Below, piece after piece: positions 46,471 through 54,704 of a stretch of DNA of 64,000 nucleotides. The stretch covers positions 1,054,001-1,118,000 of the forward strand of contig NZ_CP140772.1 in NCBI RefSeq assembly GCF_037893185.1, written 5' to 3'. The position numbers were made by a program, and so were the translations under genes. Position 1 is the stretch's first letter. Each line of letters opens with the position of its first letter. Source of the DNA: Chitinophaga sp. 180180018-3 (lineage in GTDB: Bacteria > Bacteroidota > Bacteroidia > Chitinophagales > Chitinophagaceae). Under the pieces are notes generated by a model that saw only the letters and a program-made list of their open reading frames with translations, was not told the origin of the DNA and ran no database searches.

Positions 46471-46552
46471 TAGTTTTTAGCCTTTAGTAAAATGCAGCGG
46501 AGATCACATTATATTGTGATCTCCGCTGCATTTTACTAAAGACTAAAAACTA
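46471..46552. terminator. 38-bp-arm inverted repeat between metE and the convergent operon
   Basis: Arms 46471-46508 and 46515-46552 are reverse complements with one mismatch (46481) and a six-base loop. The right arm ends at the stop codon of the convergent surface-lipoprotein gene and the left arm starts 4 bp after the metE stop. As with the repeat at 34148-34268, it fills the gap between two convergent genes and probably ends both transcripts. Confidence 0.7.
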
Positions 46553-47710
46553 TTTCAGATTCAAATCCCTTACGCCTCCTACTTCGGTAGAATTCTCACC
46601 TAACCATCCGGCTTCTTTACGAATGCTGGAGTACACTTTGATGAAATCAATACCGTAAAGTTTTACCGGTTTGCCGTTTTTGTCGACTGCCCAGTCGAGT
46701 TTTATTTTGGCATTTTCATCGTCGTTGGCAACGTTATCTACATATCCCCAGGGGAAAGCCGGAGATACCCAGTACTGCATGTTTGGATCAGAGGAAGTGT
46801 TTTTGATCTGATCATCGGGCAGGCGGGTACCGGTGAAGGTAATGCTGTTGCCTTTCCACAGCGGATAATAGGATTGGTCGTGAAATACGTTTTTGGTCAG
46901 GTAGCCTGATTTGCCCTGGTTATCTTCCCAACGGATGTATTGCAGATCGCTGGACCAGGTATCGTTTGGGTCTGTTACTTTGGCTTTGTTTTCGTCCGGT
47001 TTATAATAGGTGATCTGGTAGTTTTTGATGGTTTTGGGGTTGTTGTATTCAGAGCCCGCAATTTCATACCATTCATCATCCGGCAGTCCGTTGCCGTTTA
47101 CATCTGCCGATACCATGATAACGCCTGGTTCAGCATTGTTAGGAAATGCATTGCCAAGTATGAGGAGATTTTTTTTACCTGGTTTGTTGATAATGGTATG
47201 ATCGAAGCCCATTACCACATAGCCGCCGAAGCCGCCAAGGGTGACAATATTTTCCTGTGCCAGTGCGGCAAGGGCATGATCTGCCATTTGTTGATCTTTA
47301 TCGCCTGTTTTCCATTCCGGCAGTTTATTCACAAACTGGCCGGGAGCAGGGAAGAAGTCGAATACTTTGGTGACTGCATTTTTGTAGGCAGTAGCCGGGG
47401 CGCTTACATTTACTTTAATGCTTTTGGTGGCCACTACGCTGTTGCCATTGGTAACTGTCAGCTGAATGGAGAAGCTGCCGGTGGAATCGAAAGCATACAT
47501 CAGGTTACGGGAAGTACCGATGGTATCATTTCCCCAGGTCCAGGTGTATTGCGCGTTGTCGGACGCGTTAACAGAAGGGCTTATTTTCAGCCATTTCATA
47601 CGGTCTGCCGTCGCTTCGTCCGGGGTATTGATAGAAACCCTGTCTTCTTTGGAACAACTTCCTCCGATAATGGCAGTTAACATAAAAGCAAGTAAGTACC
47701 TTTTTTTCAT
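46550..47710 (-). CDS. PKD-like surface lipoprotein of the B12 uptake operon
   Basis: The start at ATG 47710 gives a lipoprotein signal ending Gly-Gly-Ser-Cys (Cys19); the open frame runs back to 47803 without a signal. After it comes a PKD-like domain (Tyr-Thr-Trp-Thr-Trp-Gly-Asn-Asp, then Phe-Ser-Ile-Gln-Leu-Thr-Val-Thr-Asn-Gly). A C-terminal part of about 270 residues is rich in Trp and Gly. It is the last gene behind the BtuB- and BtuG-like genes, under the same riboswitch. Bacteroidota B12 loci often carry extra surface lipoproteins, so a role in capturing corrinoids is likely but not shown. Confidence 0.72.
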   Translation of the reverse strand: MKKRYLLAFMLTAIIGGSCSKEDRVSINTPDEATADRMKWLKISPSVNASDNAQYTWTWGNDTIGTSRNLMYAFDSTGSFSIQLTVTNGNSVVATKSIKVNVSAPATAYKNAVTKVFDFFPAPGQFVNKLPEWKTGDKDQQMADHALAALAQENIVTLGGFGGYVVMGFDHTIINKPGKKNLLILGNAFPNNAEPGVIMVSADVNGNGLPDDEWYEIAGSEYNNPKTIKNYQITYYKPDENKAKVTDPNDTWSSDLQYIRWEDNQGKSGYLTKNVFHDQSYYPLWKGNSITFTGTRLPDDQIKNTSSDPNMQYWVSPAFPWGYVDNVANDDENAKIKLDWAVDKNGKPVKLYGIDFIKVYSSIRKEAGWLGENSTEVGGVRDLNLK

Positions 47711-47751
47711 GATTGTGTTATTGATTAATGATAGATGGAATAGTGACTGGA

Positions 47752-48879
47752 TTAGCGCCTGAATACGATATGTCCGGGGATCTGGCCGGTGATCACCGAC
47801 CATTTCTTTTTGCCGGAAGGATCAAAGCAGTAAAGCGTACCGGAAGAAACGAAGTCGCTGGCATCAGCAACGAGTATCTCCTTCGTAACAGGATTTACGG
47901 CAACGCCATATGGCATACGGATGGATTGTTCTGTACCATCGCTGATGAAATTTTTATTCAACAGTGTGTTCGTTTTTACATTGAGCATGTTATAGGTGAT
48001 CGTCCATTTGTAGGTATTGTAGTTGTATTCAGATCCGTATACATAGGCTGTGTCGCCGGAGATCCAGAGGTTGCTCGCTGCAATAGGGAACTGCTGTTTC
48101 ACGGCATCGGTTTGGGTGTCGATGAGGAAAAGCCTGGAAGGAATTTTCCGGTAATCGCCCCGGGAAGTGACATAGATATCGCCATATTGATCAGCCTTTA
48201 GCCGGTCGAGGTTAATGGCCACATCTATTTTCTTTATCTCTTTAAAAGTAGTCAGATCTATCACAGATACGGTACTGTCGTAATTCGGAACGCGGTAGCC
48301 GCCTGAATTAGCCACATAAAGCTTGTTGCCCACTGCGGCCATTTCTTCCGGTTGATAACCCACAATCACCTTGCGGGTGATTTGTAATGTAGCAGTATCT
48401 ACTTCTGCTACGTAACCAATAGGTGCGTTGGGTGTGATCTGCACAGGGCCTGCATAAGAACTGATATAGGCTTTACCGTTAGCGAAAGTAACATAGCGGC
48501 AGTTGGGAATATTGATCTGCCCAAGACGTTTGGCAGTAGTGGCTTCCATTACTTCCACCTTATCGGAGGTGTTGATAACGGCGTACATTTTGGCGCCATA
48601 TATCTGAATATCATTTCCTACATCGCCGAGCTCTTTCACCACATCGGGATTTATTTTCGTATATACGTTCTTGTTATAAAACCCGGTATGGTAATCGAAA
48701 TAATCGAGGGAAGCTTTGTTGGTACCCATATTTCCTTCATTCAGCAGATAGAATCCTGCAATAGCGGAATTGGGAGTTGGCGTTGTTACAGGTGTTTCCA
48801 CGGTAGGTACTACCTGATCGCCCTTGCGGCAGGCGGCCAGTGCTACTATAGCGAGTGTGCATAATGTTTTATATCTCAT
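47752..48879 (-). CDS. BtuG-like beta-propeller surface lipoprotein
   Basis: The 375-residue lipoprotein (Leu-Ala-Ala-Cys, Cys17) is built of YncE/DUF5074-type propeller blades, for example Val-Ala-Asn-Ser-Gly-Gly-Tyr-Arg-Val-Pro, Thr-Val-Ser-Val-Ile-Asp-Leu-Thr-Thr-Phe-Lys-Glu-Ile-Lys and Leu-Phe-Leu-Ile-Asp-Thr-Gln-Thr-Asp-Ala-Val. In gut Bacteroides, BtuG is a seven-bladed propeller of this kind, encoded beside BtuB, that binds B12 very tightly at the surface and passes it to the receptor. This gene lies 9 bp downstream of a BtuB-like gene under a cobalamin riboswitch, so the same role is likely. Confidence 0.78.
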   Translation of the reverse strand: MRYKTLCTLAIVALAACRKGDQVVPTVETPVTTPTPNSAIAGFYLLNEGNMGTNKASLDYFDYHTGFYNKNVYTKINPDVVKELGDVGNDIQIYGAKMYAVINTSDKVEVMEATTAKRLGQINIPNCRYVTFANGKAYISSYAGPVQITPNAPIGYVAEVDTATLQITRKVIVGYQPEEMAAVGNKLYVANSGGYRVPNYDSTVSVIDLTTFKEIKKIDVAINLDRLKADQYGDIYVTSRGDYRKIPSRLFLIDTQTDAVKQQFPIAASNLWISGDTAYVYGSEYNYNTYKWTITYNMLNVKTNTLLNKNFISDGTEQSIRMPYGVAVNPVTKEILVADASDFVSSGTLYCFDPSGKKKWSVITGQIPGHIVFRR

Positions 48880-48888
48880 ATGCCTGAT

Positions 48889-50937
48889 TTATATGTTTAC
48901 TGTTAGTATGAACCGGTAGTTCCTGCCAGGCATCGGGTAGCTGATCACTACTTCAAAGAACTGGTTGGCGAGGTTATTCACCTGTGCTGTCAGATGGAAC
49001 CGGGTATGTTTATAACTGAATTGTCTGCCGAGGGAGATGTCGTGTGTATACCAGGGCTGCACATAGTTTGCCGGTATATTCTCCTTGCCATTGTATCTTT
49101 CTCCCGTATAAATAAAACTGTAATTGGCTTCCCACTGATGGTAATCGGCCGCCAGTATCAGGGAGCCGCTATGGCGCGGGATATACATGATCTGGTTTTT
49201 ATAAAAAGGCTTATCCGGTTCTGAATAATCCTGTGCACGCTGGAAGGTATAAGTGAGCCGGGAAGTAATATGTAACGTTTCCCCAAACTGCCATACTGCT
49301 TTACCTTTTACATCGATGCCCCTGATTTTTACTTTGCCCAGGTTCATCATAGTCCATAATACCTGGTTGCTTCCGGGATTAGCGACTATTTTATCTATCA
49401 CTTCGTTGTAGTAAGCATCTGTTTCGAGACCAGCTTCGGTGAGCCATTTATCTGTAAACGACCGGGTCCAGGTAAAGCCGGCGTTATATTGGGTAGCGAA
49501 TTCCGGCTTCAGATAGCGGTTGCCGATTTCTGTATAATAGAGATCATTGAAGGTGGGCATCCTGAAGATCCGCTTGTAAAAGGCGCGCAGCTTAAAGGCA
49601 GGAGAAGCGGTGGGCTGCCAGGAAACAAATATGGCGGGTGTAAATTCCTGGCGATAGGGAGGAGCGCCATTCTGTTTTACCTTTTCACTTACGAAAGTAC
49701 CGAGGATACTGGCTTGTGCGCTCAGCCGGCTGAAATTCACTGCCGTAGCGGCTGCCGCCAGGGTCGTATATCTTGTAGGATAAGTAAATTCTTTCAGGTC
49801 GGCATTCAGTTTATTCCACTGAAAGTCGCCGGAAAGAGCTACCGTCCACCAATTGGTGAGCGCATACTGATGCGCCATAGAGAAATATGTTTCATATTGG
49901 TAGTAGTGGTTGTCTGTATAAAAGCGGGTGGTATCCGGCGCCAGGAAGCGCGTATAGTCGTAGGCGTATTTGCCTTTCAGCATCAGGCTGTATTGTTTCG
50001 TGATATCCTTCCGGTAGGAGCCCTGTGCGAAGAAATTCCGGTCCCAGAGCCGGTCTGTATGGCCAAATTTGTTGTTGACAACGAACCCTGGTAGTCCCCG
50101 TTCTGATTGATAATAATACACCTTCGCATCCCATTCTCCTCCGTTCATTACGCCATTCAGGCCTGCTTCCAGTCGCACTGCATTGATATCGTTATTGGTA
50201 CGGTAGGCACTGGTATCATATGCTACATGACGGTTAGTATCTACTTTCTGATATACGAATTTATAGCGGCCGGTGGCATGGGTCCATTCCTCGCTGAAAG
50301 TAGCGGCTACTTTATCGTTGATTTTCTGTTGCCAGAGTGCCGACGGATTGAAGAGGCCAAAGGATCCTGTTTTGATAGTTCCGCGCAGGTGGCGGGTTTC
50401 GTCGGGTGCAAACTTAGGTTTAAGCGTAGTGAGATAGATGGAACCGGCAGAGCCGAAGTCTTTGGCAGGCTGGAATATATTGCTTTTTTGTCCGTTGTAT
50501 AAAGCAATTTCCTCCATGTTATCGAGTGAGAAACGGCCCAGGTCTACCTGCCCGTTTTGTGCATTTCCCAGCTGTATACCGTCGTAGAATACGCCCACCT
50601 GGTTAGTGCCCATGCTGCGTATATCCACTGTTTTCAGGCCGCCTATGCCGCCGTAGTCCTTAATCTGCGCGCCGGAGAAGAAGCGTATGGCGTCCGCTAC
50701 GGAGTGGGTGCCGAGCCGGGAGATCTCAGTAGCCTGCATCTTCTGCCCGGGGCTTACCTCGCCGGTACTGCGGGGCGCTGTTACTGATACCTCGCGCAGG
50801 TTTCGGCTGCGGGTGGTATCTGCACCATTGTGCCTGTTGTTTTCCTGTGCGCTGAGCGTCAGTGGAAAACAGCAGATAACCAGTACCAGGTACAGACATA
50901 GGTCTGTTCCTGAACAGGTTCGTTCATTGAAACGCAT
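48889..50937 (-). CDS. btuB: BtuB-like TonB-dependent vitamin B12 receptor
   Basis: The 682-residue protein has a signal peptide, a TonB-box-like Leu-Arg-Glu-Val-Ser-Val-Thr-Ala-Pro near 48-56, a plug domain at about 65-180 (Ala-Asp-Ala-Ile-Arg-Phe-Phe-Ser-Gly-Ala-Gln-Ile-Lys-Asp-Tyr-Gly-Gly-Ile-Gly-Gly) and a barrel ending Arg-Phe-Ile-Leu-Thr-Val. The size fits BtuB-type receptors rather than SusC, and no STN or carboxypeptidase-D-like domain is present. The cobalamin riboswitch 137 bp upstream and the BtuG-like gene downstream assign it to corrinoid uptake across the outer membrane. Confidence 0.88.
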   Translation of the reverse strand: MRFNERTCSGTDLCLYLVLVICCFPLTLSAQENNRHNGADTTRSRNLREVSVTAPRSTGEVSPGQKMQATEISRLGTHSVADAIRFFSGAQIKDYGGIGGLKTVDIRSMGTNQVGVFYDGIQLGNAQNGQVDLGRFSLDNMEEIALYNGQKSNIFQPAKDFGSAGSIYLTTLKPKFAPDETRHLRGTIKTGSFGLFNPSALWQQKINDKVAATFSEEWTHATGRYKFVYQKVDTNRHVAYDTSAYRTNNDINAVRLEAGLNGVMNGGEWDAKVYYYQSERGLPGFVVNNKFGHTDRLWDRNFFAQGSYRKDITKQYSLMLKGKYAYDYTRFLAPDTTRFYTDNHYYQYETYFSMAHQYALTNWWTVALSGDFQWNKLNADLKEFTYPTRYTTLAAAATAVNFSRLSAQASILGTFVSEKVKQNGAPPYRQEFTPAIFVSWQPTASPAFKLRAFYKRIFRMPTFNDLYYTEIGNRYLKPEFATQYNAGFTWTRSFTDKWLTEAGLETDAYYNEVIDKIVANPGSNQVLWTMMNLGKVKIRGIDVKGKAVWQFGETLHITSRLTYTFQRAQDYSEPDKPFYKNQIMYIPRHSGSLILAADYHQWEANYSFIYTGERYNGKENIPANYVQPWYTHDISLGRQFSYKHTRFHLTAQVNNLANQFFEVVISYPMPGRNYRFILTVNI

Positions 50938-51074
50938 ATTGTTACCTGTTAATATTTCATCAACAGCTTTCGCAATAAGAAAAAAATATAGGAAGCAGAC
51001 AATTGACAGGACTCGCCCGTTGGTTGAATTTATTCCTAAGCTTCATTCCACGAAAGCTCAAAAACGAGTACTGT

Positions 51075-51247
51075 GGCAGGTATTCTGACTTATCTCTGCT
51101 TCGGGCGACCTTCCCATTGAATGTTCAACAGTGGTCTTGTGTATGGCCCTGGCATTTAGCGAGACTTACAGCAGCGGGACTGTCCAGGATTTGCACCTGT
51201 GTTCCCTTTTAATCGGATTAAATCAGGGAGATTGAATCCGAACCATT
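51075..51247 (-). promoter_or_regulatory. Cobalamin riboswitch before the btuB-type operon
   Basis: Read on the minus strand the leader holds the cobalamin aptamer blocks in order: GGGAACAC near 51203, GTGCAAATCCTGGACAGTCCCGCTGCTGTAA across 51195-51165, GCCAGGGCC and CCACTG, GGGAAGG near 51113-51107, and the 3' GAATACCTGCC at 51085-51075. Leader and gene are 137 bp apart, and a further long-range pairing is possible between 50965-50972 and 51051-51058. B12 should switch off the uptake operon. Confidence 0.92.
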
Positions 51248-51298
51248 GTACTTTCTTGTCTAGTCCCCCGGCTTATGCAGGCGGCGGATTTAACGGTG

Positions 51299-51306
51299 CA
51301 AATATA
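51299..51306 (-). promoter_or_regulatory. Promoter -7 box of the B12 uptake operon
   Basis: The minus strand reads TATATTTG, an exact TAnnTTTG match, about 52 bp before the aptamer. TTTG at 51339-51336 may be the -33 element, with long spacing (29 bases). Confidence 0.5.
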
Positions 51307-51358
51307 GATTAAAAAATCTATCTGCCGGATTCTTTCAAAAGGGGAGAAAATAATGGGG

Positions 51359-51826
51359 TTATTTCACGGCTGCTTCTTCCACGCAATTATCCTTGCGCCG
51401 GGTATCAATGATATACTGGATCTTCCATACACCCTCTATCCGCACCAGTTGAAAAGCATCCACGCCGCAATGAGAAAATGTTCCTTTGAAGTAGAGGCGG
51501 TAAGGGGCCCATACGCTGGCCAGCCGGTCGTCTACAACGATATGTGCAAATGCAATCCGTTCGTCAACTGCCTGAGACGGGAACCTGGCAACGATGTTGG
51601 CAAATTCAGCAGCGGTGGTATTATGTACGGCATCGTTGCCGGGGCGGCCTGAAATGGATTGTAACATAGCGCCCGGCGCAAAGCAGGCAGCAGCTGCAGC
51701 ACTGTCGGCTTGGCGCATGGCATTAAACAGGTTGCTGACAGCGGTTTTGACAGAATCTTCTGTTGTTTGCGCTCCGGCGCGGAAGGCGGTAAAGATGAGT
51801 ATCGTAAAGAAGAGGAGGCGTTGCAT
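51359..51826 (-). CDS. Exported NTF2-like (SnoaL/DUF4440-type) protein
   Basis: The 155-residue protein has a signal peptide ending Ala-Gly-Ala-Gln and an NTF2-like fold: an opening helix (Val-Ser-Asn-Leu-Phe-Asn-Ala-Met-Arg-Gln-Ala-Asp-Ser-Ala-Ala-Ala), Gly-Arg-Pro-Gly-Asn-Asp-Ala-Val, and a final strand pair with Val-Trp-Lys-Ile-Gln-Tyr-Ile-Ile-Asp-Thr-Arg. Members have varied enzyme or ligand-binding roles, so no reaction is given. It stands apart from the B12 operon on the other side of its promoter. Confidence 0.78.
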   Translation of the reverse strand: MQRLLFFTILIFTAFRAGAQTTEDSVKTAVSNLFNAMRQADSAAAAACFAPGAMLQSISGRPGNDAVHNTTAAEFANIVARFPSQAVDERIAFAHIVVDDRLASVWAPYRLYFKGTFSHCGVDAFQLVRIEGVWKIQYIIDTRRKDNCVEEAAVK

Positions 51827-51967
51827 TTTTTTCTTACAATATACCTTTTTTACGGCCCTGGGGGTTACCGCTTGTAAAGTAATTAGTGATTCAGCATTAC
51901 CAGGGCTGCTTTCTTCCTGCCGGCGAGTAACAACAGCGGCAAACTAAGCAGGAATAAAGTGGATGAT

Positions 51968-52330
51968 TTATTCTTCCAGATTGTCCCAGCTAACTATAAA
52001 ATCATTGAATGTTGTTCCAAACTCTTCTTCTTTTCCCTCCAGAACAGTGAATCCACCAGATGTAGTTAATTTAAATCCGGCCTGTTTGTCGATGATTTCG
52101 GTAGTCTCTCCATTGCGCTCAATTTCGAAGCAGGCCTGATCAAAGCTAAAATTGCCAACTATATGTTCACAGTTAACTCCAACTATATACACAACTTTTG
52201 AAACATTTTTAGCGATTAATTTTACTGCCATCCTTCCAAAAGTTGGACTAAACATAAAAATTTTTGCGTGTGCTCCTTTATAGTTCTGTAGTAATTTATT
52301 GGCTTCCAGAATATTGTCTATCATTTTCAT
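51968..52330 (-). CDS. Hypothetical cytoplasmic protein
   Basis: The 120-residue protein starts at ATG 52330 (Met-Lys-Met-Ile-Asp-Asn-Ile-Leu-Glu-Ala); the frame extends to a TTG at 52363. It has no signal peptide or membrane helix and looks alpha/beta, with Ala-Val-Lys-Leu-Ile-Ala-Lys-Asn-Val-Ser-Lys-Val-Val-Tyr-Ile-Val-Gly-Val in the middle. I do not recognise a family. Its AT-rich code and isolated position between unrelated genes suggest an accessory gene. Confidence 0.55.
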   Translation of the reverse strand: MKMIDNILEANKLLQNYKGAHAKIFMFSPTFGRMAVKLIAKNVSKVVYIVGVNCEHIVGNFSFDQACFEIERNGETTEIIDKQAGFKLTTSGGFTVLEGKEEEFGTTFNDFIVSWDNLEE

Positions 52331-52474
52331 GGTTACTGGTTTATGAATTTCCTGCCATTCCAAAAAACAATTTTACCATCACGTATAAAAGTTGTTTGCT
52401 GTAGCAAATTCTCATGCAAATTATCTGAGAGATACGCAATCTATTTGCGTTCACGAATCAACGTAAAAAATTAC

Positions 52475-53059
52475 CTATAATTCCCTTATCATTTTTTCCA
52501 CAGACTGCATGATCTGGTTACGATAATGCGCCTTACCAGTCAGTTTCGTAATCATAATACACCCTTCAATGGTGGCAATCATCGTCAGCGCAATTTGTTC
52601 CGCGTCAGCATCAGCACTGAATTCACCATCAGCAATTCCCTTCTCCACAAGATCTGTAATGGTTTTCTTCCAATGCATCAATGCATCTGCACTTTTTTGT
52701 TTCAGCAACGGATGTGTATCGTCGGCCTCCACTGCCGTATTCAGGATAGGGCAGCCACCCTGCGGAAAGGGCTGTTTCAGGAAATTATTGTAGACATGTA
52801 CGTATACCATTAGCTTTTCCCGGCACGTGGTTTTGCGTTCCATTTCCTGCCGTACGATGCTGCTCACTTTCCGCAGGTTGTGATCCAGGCAGGCCAGCGC
52901 TACTTCGTCTTTATTCGCGAAGTTGCCGTATATACTGCCTTTGGTTAAACCTGTGGCGTTTGTCATATCTGTCAGCGAAGTGCCCGAATACCCTTTTTCA
53001 TTGAAAACAGGAGCGGTTTTCTCCACTATAAACTGTCTCGTTTTTTCTGCCTTGTTCAT
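52475..53059 (-). CDS. TetR-family transcriptional regulator
   Basis: The 194-residue protein has an N-terminal HTH at about 8-52: Phe-Ile-Val-Glu-Lys-Thr-Ala-Pro-Val-Phe-Asn-Glu-Lys-Gly-Tyr, then Ser-Leu-Thr-Asp-Met-Thr-Asn-Ala-Thr-Gly-Leu-Thr-Lys-Gly-Ser-Ile-Tyr. The C-terminal helical domain carries Gly-Gly-Cys-Pro-Ile-Leu-Asn-Thr-Ala-Val-Glu near 100, resembling AcrR-type regulators that sense reactive compounds. A palindromic operator lies 27-42 bp before its start, so it probably represses itself. The DUF1801 gene is divergent from it. Confidence 0.86.
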   Translation of the reverse strand: MNKAEKTRQFIVEKTAPVFNEKGYSGTSLTDMTNATGLTKGSIYGNFANKDEVALACLDHNLRKVSSIVRQEMERKTTCREKLMVYVHVYNNFLKQPFPQGGCPILNTAVEADDTHPLLKQKSADALMHWKKTITDLVEKGIADGEFSADADAEQIALTMIATIEGCIMITKLTGKAHYRNQIMQSVEKMIREL

Positions 53060-53085
53060 ATCCGCCGTTTTTCTGAAGATAAAAA

Positions 53086-53101
53086 TATACCATTTGGTAT
53101 A
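53086..53101. promoter_or_regulatory. Palindromic TetR operator
   Basis: TATACC-ATTT-GGTATA is a 16-bp palindrome with six-base arms, placed 27-42 bp upstream of the tetR ATG and about 100 bp upstream of the divergent gene. Sites of this form are usual for TetR dimers. Confidence 0.6.
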
Positions 53102-53204
53102 AAAGGTGATTGTTTTTTTCGGGAGATGGAAAGAAGCAATGTAAGCTGCTGATAATCAGTCTTCCTGAAGTGTGCGCCGGAAGAACGGGAAATGCGTACA
53201 TTTG

Positions 53205-53585
53205 ATGGAAATGACTTTTACCGCCACACAGCTGCTTGCGCAATACGACGATGCCGTCGGTACTCTGGGCATGGAATTACGCGCTTTCCTGCTCCGGCAC
53301 CTCCCGGGAATCGTCGAGTTCCCCGATGCGGCCGCCCGTGTTGTCGGGTATGGCTACGGTACCGGCTATACGCAGATGATCTGCACCATTATCCCCTCTA
53401 AGAAAGGGATTAAGCTGGGTTTCTACAAAGGCCGCGAATTGCCTGACCCCGGCGGGCTGCTGAGCGGATCGGGTAAGGTGCATGCATATGCAGCCATCCG
53501 GTCCGCAGACGACCTGGCGCAACCGGCGCTGCTGCAATTGCTGGAGGAAGCCGTGAAGGCGTATAAGCAACGAACAAAAAAGTGA
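53205..53585 (+). CDS. DUF1801-family small protein
   Basis: I start at ATG 53205; the open frame goes back to GTG 53172. The 126-residue protein has the DUF1801 (YdhG-like) pattern: Leu-Pro-Gly-Ile-Val-Glu-Phe-Pro-Asp-Ala, then Tyr-Gly-Tyr-Gly-Thr-Gly, Met-Ile-Cys-Thr-Ile-Ile-Pro-Ser-Lys-Lys-Gly and Gly-Ser-Gly-Lys-Val-His-Ala-Tyr. These small cytoplasmic proteins have no defined activity. It ends 5 bp before the next gene's ATG and may be controlled by the divergent TetR. Confidence 0.75.
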   Translation: MEMTFTATQLLAQYDDAVGTLGMELRAFLLRHLPGIVEFPDAAARVVGYGYGTGYTQMICTIIPSKKGIKLGFYKGRELPDPGGLLSGSGKVHAYAAIRSADDLAQPALLQLLEEAVKAYKQRTKK

Positions 53586-53590
53586 TCGCT

Positions 53591-54064
53591 ATGATGAAAA
53601 TAGCTTTATCAGCATTGCTATGCTGCCAGTTTTTTTTCGGAACAGCCGTGTTGGCTCAGACAGCTGCCGACAGAGCGTCGCTCAACAAGGCAACTGCTGC
53701 CATACGCGATGCTTTTGCCCGTGGCGATGTGGCGGCCATAACTGCCCTGCATCACCCGGATGTAGTCAAGTATTTCGGCGGAAAGAACGTCGTAAACGGA
53801 CGGACAGAACTGACCAAAGGATTGCGGCAGATGTTTGCCAATGCTACCATGGAATTCATCGGGAATGAAGTGGAAAGTTCTGTTATCACCGGAACAACAG
53901 CCATTGAAACTTCCATTTTTGAAATTAAGGTAACACCTAAATCCGGGGGCGCTCCTACTATCTCCCGGGGACGCTCGATGGTGGTATACGTCAAAGATGA
54001 AAGCAGCCCCACAGGCTGGCTTTCGCTTCGGGAAATGGCCCAGGAAGCGCCCCCGAAAGAATAG
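53591..54064 (+). CDS. Exported NTF2-like (DUF4440/SgcJ-type) protein
   Basis: ATG 53591 gives a signal peptide (Met-Met-Lys-Ile-Ala-Leu ... Ala-Val-Leu-Ala-Gln); a GTG at 53582 would overlap the previous stop. The mature part of about 135 residues is an NTF2-like domain: Ala-Ile-Arg-Asp-Ala-Phe-Ala-Arg-Gly-Asp-Val-Ala-Ala-Ile, then His-His-Pro-Asp-Val-Val-Lys-Tyr-Phe-Gly-Gly-Lys. Such proteins act as small-molecule binders or isomerase-like enzymes. It pairs with the DUF1801 gene in one transcription unit. Confidence 0.8.
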   Translation: MMKIALSALLCCQFFFGTAVLAQTAADRASLNKATAAIRDAFARGDVAAITALHHPDVVKYFGGKNVVNGRTELTKGLRQMFANATMEFIGNEVESSVITGTTAIETSIFEIKVTPKSGGAPTISRGRSMVVYVKDESSPTGWLSLREMAQEAPPKE

Positions 54065-54134
54065 ATCAGCTGAACTTAGATCTTACGGGCAGGCTTGCAA
54101 TCGGGTAGCCAATCGCGTTTATCTGAATAACAGA

Positions 54135-54596
54135 TCAGTTGAATTTAAATACCGCCAGTATAAGCACGGTCAGTAATATCGCCAGCTGAAGAACATTCAG
54201 CCACGTCACCCTGGTTTTGAGTACACCAAGTTTTTCCACATCTGCCTGTGGTGATATTACCAGCGGAACAGCCCTGCCCATTATCCGTCTACCTATAAAT
54301 CCATTAATTATCAATAGCACCATCAGCAACATTTTGATCCTGAACCAGGTTTGTTCCGCAAATGTACCATGGTTAATCCTGAGCAGCAACATGCCCGATG
54401 GTATCAACAACAACATGCCCACCCCCATGATGATAGGAAATGCAGCGCCTCCCTCCAGCATGGCGGCGGCTTTCATTTTGTCGATAGCAGCGGTTTTCCA
54501 GAATTGCCTGCTGGTAAAAACGATGGCTATAATGGTGCCGGCGAGCATGGAGAATCCCAGCAGGTGTGCAAACAGGCTTAACAAATAAGTGTTCAT
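54135..54596 (-). CDS. DUF2269-like four-helix membrane protein
   Basis: The 153-residue protein has four likely membrane helices (about 8-29, 50-73, 87-104 and 133-151). The first has His11 (Phe-Ala-His-Leu-Leu-Gly-Phe) and the loops hold Gly-Met-Leu-Leu-Leu-Arg and Phe-Arg-Ile-Lys-Met-Leu-Leu. This resembles the DUF2269/CopD-like integral membrane group, sometimes with haem-ligating His residues; I cannot confirm haem. It is alone on its strand and convergent with the NTF2-like gene. Confidence 0.65.
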   Translation of the reverse strand: MNTYLLSLFAHLLGFSMLAGTIIAIVFTSRQFWKTAAIDKMKAAAMLEGGAAFPIIMGVGMLLLIPSGMLLLRINHGTFAEQTWFRIKMLLMVLLIINGFIGRRIMGRAVPLVISPQADVEKLGVLKTRVTWLNVLQLAILLTVLILAVFKFN

Positions 54597-54704
54597 ATGT
54601 GTTGTTTTTTATAGCATAAATTTCTTCCAAACCGGTGTTAACCCGGTTATACAATCAGGAATCAGATTTATACTAAAAGGAGTTAGATTTGTAAAAAAGG
54701 CAAT

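Noticed and set aside
51840..51967. Minus-strand hydrophobic stretch followed by Arg-Lys-Lys, like a C-terminal sorting tail, just after the gene ending at 51968
   Set aside because: It is in another frame, has no start, and joining it would need a frameshift at a normal stop; chance is the simpler reading.
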